Shown here: in pieces, positions 48,401 through 57,400 of the stretch
Layout: every line of letters begins with the position of its first letter
Position numbering within the stretch: the stretch's first letter is position 1
Source: Incurvaria masculella
Lineage: Eukaryota > Arthropoda > Insecta > Lepidoptera > Incurvariidae
DNA length: 64,000 nucleotides
Reading direction: 5' to 3'
Assembly: GCA_946894095.1 (NCBI GenBank)
Contig: OX335643.1
Span: 2,467,036-2,531,035, forward strand
Translations under genes and position numbers: made by a program
The notes under the pieces: generated by a model
Database searches by the model: none
Told to the model about the DNA's origin: nothing
What the model saw: the letters and a program-made list of their open reading frames with translations, nothing else

Positions 48401-51400
48401 TGTGTGTGTTTACACAAAATCTCATCGTGTAATCGACTGTTCGCCGAAAATTGCGCCGCAGACCATAATATTGTCCCACAACCTAACACCGCCAGCGCCA
48501 TGTCGCGAATATTGCTAAGCTACGCCTTCTTTATCACGTGGGCTGTGACGTAGCGAACCACTTGGTGGACACAGACCCAGTTTGCTTAGACCATCTCCTC
48601 TCTACCTCTATCCTCCGTGCATACAACGCACTGAAAAAAATATATGCAACTGTTTACTGTTTCAGCACAGTTAAAATTCAGTCATTTATGGATAAGTATT
48701 TCTCATTATTATTTATTCACGGCAAGCCGATGAACTAAAACAGTATTTAACCATAGTTTAAACCAATTGAACAGTATCGCTTGGTGAAAAGAACATGTAA
48801 TGATTTTGTATGTTAACTGATTCAACATTACGGCTGACTACAAACTGTCCCGTTTCAAGAGGTACAGGAATGTTAATAGATTGAAGAGTACCTTTTCACT
48901 GAATAAAACACGTAAGTGAAAATGGAAAAAATACTCACGCTAGAAACAGTTTTGACACAGTTAGAGAAACAGTAAGAGAAAATAGTAATGGCAAATAGTT
49001 AAAAAAACAATTAAAAGATACAGTAACATTAAATGTGTAAGTCTAACCGTTTTCACTCAGTGTAACCGATTTACTTAGTTGGCTCTATTTTAACGTTGCA
49101 AGACGGTTGTTATTATTGGAATTACAGTTAGATTCACTGATTATTTTATTCAATGCACATATTGGCACAATAGCCAGATTTTTATTCAAAGTATTGATAG
49201 CACTTAATCAATTTAAGATCTTTCTTAATGTTTCAGCAGTTCGTGCACGTGTTCACTTCCTATTGTCACCTAGCATCCTTACTGGCACAATATCAATAAA
49301 GCTGTTTCTTAATGTTTCAGCAGTTCGTGCACGTGTCCACTTCCTATTGTCACCTAGCATCCCTACTGGCACAATATCAATAAAGCTGTTTCTTAATGTT
49401 TCAGCAGTTCGTGCACGTGTCCACTTCCTATTGTCACCTAGCATCTCACTGGCACAATATCAATAAAGCTGTTTCTTAATGTTTCAGCAGTTCGTGCACG
49501 TGTCCACTTCCTATTGTCACCTAGCATCCCTACTGGCACAATAACAATAAAGCTGTTTCTTAATGTTTCAGCAGTTCGTGCACGTGTCCACTTCCTATTG
49601 TCACCTAGCATCCCTACTGGCACAATATCAATAAAGCTGTTTCTTAATGTTTCAGCAGTTCGTGCACGTGTCCACTTCCTATTGTCACCTAGCATCCCTA
49701 CTGGCACAATATCAATAAAGCTGTTTCTTAATGTTTCAGCTGTTCGTGCACGTGTCCACTTCCTATTGTCACCTAGCATCCCTACTGGCACAATATCAAT
49801 AAAGCTGTTTCTTAATGTTTCAGCTGTTCGTGCACGTGTCCACTTCCTATTGTCACCTCCAGGAGAAGTTGCTGGAGGAGAGGCCGTACCCGCCGCCGGC
49901 GGACCCGGACGCCATCATCCAGTGCATGGAGTGGATGGACGAGGCCACAGTGGCTGCGATCACTCCGCAGTAAGTTTCGCAGGGTCCGCGTGGAATTGAA
50001 CACCTGGAGAAGAAACATTTGTAATTCTATACGATCAGAAAAGATTGTTTTAAGGCGGCCCAACCCGGCGGGCCTAACTCATTCGCGGGCACGGTACAAA
50101 AACGTGCTGTTGCGCTCTGGGACCTTCTATGTTTCAAAGAATAAGACAGGCTCCGTGATGAGGAAGATGCAATATGTCCACAAAAAAGACAATGTGCATA
50201 GTGTATGATTTGGTAATATTTACGAAAATTTTAATTTAAAAACGACTTATAGCTAAAAGAAAACCACGACCGCTGTAGTAAAAAATCGAACAAAAACCAA
50301 ATAGATTATAAATCTAGATTAAATAAGCTATGTCTGATGACTAATCTTTTTAAGATGTTCTTACTTTATCATTGCATAATCCACCTCCAAAGTTATGGTA
50401 TAAAACGCGCGAAAAATGCGAACTTTCGGACCTTATAACTTAGAAACCAAACACAATTTTACAATGCCAATGGTCATCAGACATCTAGTTCGATCAAATA
50501 AAGGTATTTTGAGCAAAATTTTGGATCTCTGACAAGAAATATGGGCGTGATCTTCTTTCCCCTTTTGTATGGGGAGATGAGCGGGATGGGCCACCTTAAG
50601 GTGGCCCAACCCGGCGGCACTAACACAATCGCGGGCATGGTACAAAACCGTGCTGTTGCGCTCTGGGAACTTCTGTTTCAAAGAAAAAGACAGGCTCCGT
50701 GATGAGGAAGATGCAACATGTCCACAAAAAAGACAATGTGTATAGTGTATGATTTGGTAAGATTTACGAAAATTTTGTACCGTGCCCGCGAATGAGTTAG
50801 TCCCGCCGGGTTGGGCCACCTGCGTAAATGTAACCGATTTCGTCGTTCATTTCAGCCTCCTGAACAAGCTGCCGAACTCGTACGCGTTCACGAAGGCCCT
50901 CTCGGAGGGGCTGGTGGTAGAAGCGATGAAGGACATACCCGCTGTCATTCTTCGTCCTTCCATTGGTGAGTTTCCTAATCTATCTTAATATAATAAAGAT
51001 GAAGACTCTTCAAGAAGAGTCTTTTTTGATAGCTTAGAATAACTAAGGAATTGCGATGGTTAGTAAGGCTGATATAGTTTATCCTATCCAACCCCAATAA
51101 TTGTGTCAATGTAAAAAATGCATGAAACCTGCTGAATATATAGATTTCGTTCTAAATTACGAGAAATAAAATGTTAACTCGACTTTTACCGCGAGTGACG
51201 CATACTAATGAATTCTTTAATGTCCCTGTAAATAGTAATAATAATAATAATAATAAAAATCTTAATAATCTTAATAAAACAGTTTACAAAACGCGGACCG
51301 AATGCCAAAATGCATTCTCTTTCTACCTACTCTTGTAATAGTTTTGGAATTAAACTGGATTCGATTTATTGCAAAGCTATAAAGGATATACGGAATTTAT

Positions 51401-54400
51401 CCTTCCACCTAATAAGTAAGGAAACAATTTAAAGCTGCATCCGAGCCACGAGAGGTGGATTCCACTTCACCTTAGTCGGCTCATAATGCATGCTCGGAAA
51501 GAAATACCCAATTGTATTAGTCCTATATGTCATTGGTATGGCTTTCGTGATTTGCAATGATAACTTTTTCGCCCACTAGGTGGCAGTGTTAACATTTTTT
51601 CATTTTAAATCTTCAGTTATCCCGATCTGGCAAGAGCCCATTCCTGGATGGACCGACAACATCAACGGACCGACTGGACTCCTCATCGGTAAGATAGAAT
51701 ACCAAAGAAGAAAGATAGAAGAAGATACGACACTTGTAACATGGATGTAGAAATATTAGCAATATTGGAAATCCGACGGATTTCAAAGGAGTCTGTTCAT
51801 TAGTTGTACAACAAAATGTATCCATCTTTTTTGTTTCAAATATGTCCATGAATATCTAGCTAACGTTTGGATCATAACTCCGTTAACACCTTTTTTTAGG
51901 GTTCCGTACCCAAAGGGTGAAAACGGAACCCTATTACTAAGCCTCCGCTGTCCGTCCGTCTGTCACAGGGCTGTATCTCATGAACCGTAACAGGTACCTG
52001 AAATTTTCACAAAGTATGTATTTATTTTGCCGCTATAACAACAAATAGGTAAAATAAAAAAAATATAACAATTAAAGGGGGGCACCATACAAAAAACGTG
52101 ATTTTTTGGCGTTGATGTTACGGAACCCTTCGTTTGCGAGTCCGACTCGCACTTGGCCGGTTTTTTTATGCAACCTGAGATGGATGAGCAAGCCTCGGTG
52201 GCCCAGTGGCGCGACACTTCGGCGATCGCTCTCCGAAGTTAAGCAACGCTGGGTCCGGTCTGGTCTTGGATGGGTGACCATTCGACCGTTGAGAGAGGCT
52301 GGCCGTGGTTCGGATTCCACGTTAAGCTGTAGGTCCCCTTCCTTACTTACTAGGTGGTAGGGTTTATCCCGCCCGGGTTGGTACCATCGCATTGGATGAA
52401 CGATGGTCGAAGCGGCAATGAAAATTGTCCGTGTTTTCCATCCAGTTCAATGTAGCCGTGCAATATAAGGAAGGTCCTGGCATGGCACCTAGTTCCCATG
52501 TGGTGTGTTTGGCTAATACCATGACAGAACTTGTGGTATTAGCCATCCATGTCCAGTCACATAAAAAAAAAAAAAAAACAACTACCGTTATGATATTAGC
52601 CTAATACACCACATTCCCGAAGGAATTAAGTTCCATGCCAGGACCTTCCCGTTATGAGCACGGCTACATTGAACTGGATCGAAAACACGGTCAATTTTTA
52701 TTATCGCTTCGACTATCTTTTCATCCAATGCGATGGTACCATCCCGGGCGGGCTTAAACCCTACCTTCTAGTAGGGGAAGGGGACCTACAGTTTTACATG
52801 GATTCCGAATCATGGAGCAGCTCGCATTCGTGACGAAATAAACTCAGAAAGAGAAAGAAAGTGGTGCATGAACAGAGCAAGGATTTAAACCCAGACCTCT
52901 GGTATGCTAGGCAAGTCCCCGCGCCACTAGGCTACGACCCGCTCCAAGAGAATTATAAAGAATATTAAAACTCTATACTTTAACATTCGTGTGTCGTCGT
53001 TTCTCGTTTACGTTCATATTGTTCTCTAGACAGTTTAAATTTATAGTTATTAATTACGCTTGACGTTTGGATTTTTTTAAACTATTTTAAAGTAGATACA
53101 AAACAATGATAAAGCTATAGATTTGTAGTTTTAAGTATGATATATATGTTTTACGGATTTTTAGTATTTATGAATAACTCAACTAAGTATATTTTTCACA
53201 AAGTGCTGATTTATATTGATCGACACTTAAAGCGCCTTTATTACTAAATTGCGGATTATCTTGTACTGGTATCGAAAGCAAGATGTTAAGAAAGGCCCTT
53301 TAATGTACGGATTAAGCCAATCAGTACTGGGTGGAAGAGACCCTAAATGCCCTTAAATCGTCGGCGTTTCTCGTTTTGAGTCCCGTTTACGCCTTAAATG
53401 CATTTTCAGGTGCCGGCAAAGGTGTGATCCGCACGATGTACTGCCAGAGCAACGGCTACGCCGACTTCCTGCCGGTTGACGTCTTCGTCAACGGCCTCAT
53501 GGTGTGCATGTGGAACTACATCGCCAACAAGTGAGCGTTTAGCTTTGTAAACAGCTTAGAACGCTAAAAACCAATTTTCAGAAATCAAAGGGATTTTCTC
53601 GTCAGAAAAGTAGCAATATTTGTAATTTAATTCAAGCTTCAAACATTTTTGTCATCCTTCCGTTCAACAGTTATTATAAACTAGCGAGGAACCTGGCTTC
53701 GCTTAGTTCAATGTCGTTTCAGATTGATGTCGGGCTGAACCTAACAATTTATGTTATATGAGTTCCCCGTACAAACTTTCGTCCCCTCTTTCACTCCCTT
53801 TAAGTTATTTTTGCCACAATTGGTAGTTTATGTCCTTTCCTAGGCCCTCTCTACACCAAATGTAATTAAAATTGGTTCAGCAGTGCAGGCGTGACAGACA
53901 GACAGAGTTACTCTCGCATTCATAATATTAGTATGGATAGCATGGATTACCATGCAATATTTTTAAGTCTCATTTTGATAAGAAAACATTCGACATATGT
54001 AATACGTAAGAGTCAAAGCTTAGACTTTAAACATAATTTTGCTGTTTGGCACTGGAGTATCCGTATGCAATAATTATCTCAGTAACATTTTAAAATTAAC
54101 CTCCTGTAGCAAATTTTGGAAAAAGCTGGAATATAAGTAATTGTGTGTTCTTAGGGACACAGAGAAGACCGTGTACAACTTCACATCCTCGGCGGAAGTG
54201 AAGGTTTCATGGTCGGAGATGATCGAGACGGGACGCGAAATCATCATGAACCGCGTGCCACTCAACGGAGTCGCCTGGTTGGTATTATTTTATTTTATCA
54301 TTATTTACAGTATACATTCAATGCATCTTAAACTGAATTTACCTTAAGGAGGTCCCACCGGAGACAGATCCTAGAAGACCGCTCCGAGCTACAAATAAAT

Positions 54401-57400
54401 AAACCTCAGAACGATTCTGGTGTTCGAGAGCAGAACCTAAAACTGAATTCAATCATATGCAGAGATTCATAGACGTTACTCGTACTTGACTAAGCCAAAG
54501 TATGACTACTTTGACTCAACCAGGTACGAGTAACTTCTATGATTCTCAGCATTAGGGAGTTCCCACGTGGGAAATCTCTTAGAAGACCGCTCCGAGCTAC
54601 AGAGACGGAAACCTTCGAAAGATTGTCGTGTTCGAGAGCAGAATATAAAACTGGATTTAACTTAGGGAGGTCCCACCCGGAAGAAATCCTAGAAGGTCGT
54701 TCCGAGCTACAGAGAAAGAAACCTCCGAATGATTCTCGTGTTCGAGAGCAGAACCTAAAACTGGATTTAACGTTAGGGAGGTCCCACCTGGGACACGTTC
54801 TAGAAGGCCTCTCCGAGCTACAGAGAAAGAAACCTAAGATCGATTCTCGTATTCGAGAGTAGAACCGCTTTCTGCATCTGGAATCTGGGCACACTTCCAA
54901 ATTCTGCTAAATTCTATATGTTTTGGCATTTTGTTTTAAACAACGCCGTTCTAAGATTCGTTCTAAGATTAGCACGATGGTTAATTTCCGTGCACGCTAC
55001 ATTACGATAATCTCGTGGGCCAGGTATTCAGTTTCTCATTTTCAGCCTTGTCAAGGTTTTCGTCATGTGGTATTGTAATGTCTACTTATCTCGTTGGTCT
55101 TGGCATCGACCATGGCAATATCAGGCTTTTTTTCTTTGAAACCTGAACACCCGATATGATCCCGACATAACCGATTTTACGCTGGACTCAGTTGGAGCCT
55201 TAATGTTATTAGCCTTATACACCACATTCCCGAAGGAATTAAGGCCATGCCAGGACCATCCTTTTATGAGCACGGTTACACTGAACTGGATGGGTGATTT
55301 TCCATAGCCCCTTCAACCATAGTTCAAGCCAATGCGGTGGTACCTCTCTCTCCCGGCTCTATTACTAGATGGCGCGGGTTTCGCATATTGATCCTATGCT
55401 AAGGCATTTTGACTGCAATGGTTAAAATATCAACCTATGCTATCGTCACCAAAGTCGACTTTTGTTTGATTTTGGTATCGGTTATTTCTAGTGTTGATTG
55501 TTTCTCTCCAGGTACCCTGGCGGGTCCATGAAGCACTCCAGACTGCACCACAACATCTGCGTGTTTCTCTTCCACCTGCTACCTGCCATATTCGTCGACA
55601 CCTTGCTCTTCTGCCTCGGCTACAAGCCCGTGTAAGTCATGTTACTCAGTCGCTTCTATTTATTTTTCTTTATAACGGTAACTATTTCATTTTTCAATTA
55701 AACAAATTGTGACACATAGAAAACTGTCCTTTTCTGACTGCGTTCAAAATCAAATAAAATATTTTTCTATTAATTTGTATTTCATTTATGTAAGCTTTTG
55801 GCGGTCAAACTACACTAGTTACGTCACAAACGGATAGATATGCTGATTTGATTAAAGCACTAAATAAGAACTCGCCAAGATATGTTTATATATTTTTTCC
55901 GTCCACAATATGTATTATTTGTATTGTATGTTAGTGGGTATTTCATTGTCTCTCTAACTCTAGATCTAAATGCTAATACCACACAATTGTTCGGTTGAAC
56001 AGTTTAACACAAAGAAAAAAAATGAAACAGCAACCCTCGGCGTATGTGGATTCATTGGTTTTTCATTCAGGAAAATTATCTTGTTACAGGCTGATGCGGG
56101 TCCAACGTCGAGTCAATAAGGGATTTGAAGTGTTCGAGTACTACGCCAACAACCAGTGGGACTTCCAGTCCAACCATGTTCAGGACTGTCGCCAACGCAT
56201 GAACAGCAGGGAACGACGTGATTACAAGATCGACTCCGAAGGTAGGCGCAGGCATATTATTCGTCTGCTAAGCTAATTAGCAGTGGGATTTTCAGTCGGA
56301 CCCCGCACAGGTCTGTCGCCGAATTTGGCGCTGGCTTTTTTTTCGTATGCTATGGTAACAAGCCATGGGATTAGAGCACATACAGTTCTGTCGCCAGCGC
56401 ATGAGCTGACCACTTGAACAACTCATAAGTTGGTCTTGAAATTCTCACATTTCTTTCCTTGAAAGCCCTTTCTTGTGCTTCAAGTGCTGATTTATTTTAA
56501 TTTACACTTAAAAGGTCTTTATTAATAAAGTGCTGATTATCTTGTTTTGGTATCGATTGCGAGATGGTAAGAAAGGCCATTTAATGTGAGGATTAAACTA
56601 ATCAGTACTTGGTGGAAGGGACCCTAAGACAACTACTTAATCAACTCCGAAGTTGTCGCTGGCATTTTTTTGTGCTACGCTAACAAGACGTGGGATTTTC
56701 TGTTCTGTCGCCTCCGAAGTTGGCGCTGGAATTTTTTTGCATAGCGTAGCATAACGCTAACAACCCGTGCGATTAGACCGCAAACAGTTCTGTCGCCGGC
56801 GCATGAAGTGACCACTTGAAAAACTCCTAAGTTGGCCATGGCATATTGTTCGTGTGCTACGCTAACACGCTGTTTTCGCAGGTCTGGACATCTCCAACTA
56901 CTTCGAGGACTGCATCAAGGCAGCCAGGATTTACATCCTGAAGGAGTCCGAGGACACCCTGCCTGCCGCGCGCCGCCACATGTTTGTGTGAGTGTTTACC
57001 TGCATTATTCTGTGCACATTTAGAAGAATATGTGACAGGCGGTTCTTACCAGCGAGTAATCGGCTTGCATGGTGCCTCCCTGTTTGGCTACCTTTGGTGC
57101 ATCGGCACAGGTATCCTCAACTAGTTTGGATCTAGTCGTAGAAAAAAAACGACGTACTTGCTTAGTACGAAAAAGTATACTCACGCTGCATGTTTATTTT
57201 AACCCGAATATGTTAAGGAAAAATTGCTGACGTAGTACAAGTGTTGAATAGGGACAATAAAAGTCAACAGATGGCGTTGCAATTCACATTTGAAAATTTG
57301 GAATGCAGCTTAGTTTAATAACGGTGTAACTAGTTCTCGCAGTGACGGGAGATGGCGCTCGTTAGAAATGTCATATTAACGGCGAAAATAAGAAGTATTT

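Noticed and set aside
49188..49858. CRISPR-like array
   Set aside because: Units are uniform throughout with no variable spacers, and the sequence is a duplicated exon edge in a eukaryotic gene.
49107..49999. Long + and - strand ORFs of 28-residue repeats
   Set aside because: They are readings of the 84-bp array, which is a multiple of three and lacks stops in some frames. The + frame differs from the exon 5 frame, so they are not a repeat protein.
52186..52320. 5S rRNA gene
   Set aside because: Only the internal promoter part is conserved, and it is fused to a SINE body.
54490..54900. ORFs of 136 and 107 codons on opposite strands
   Set aside because: Both arise from the ~110-bp minisatellite; no recognisable domain.
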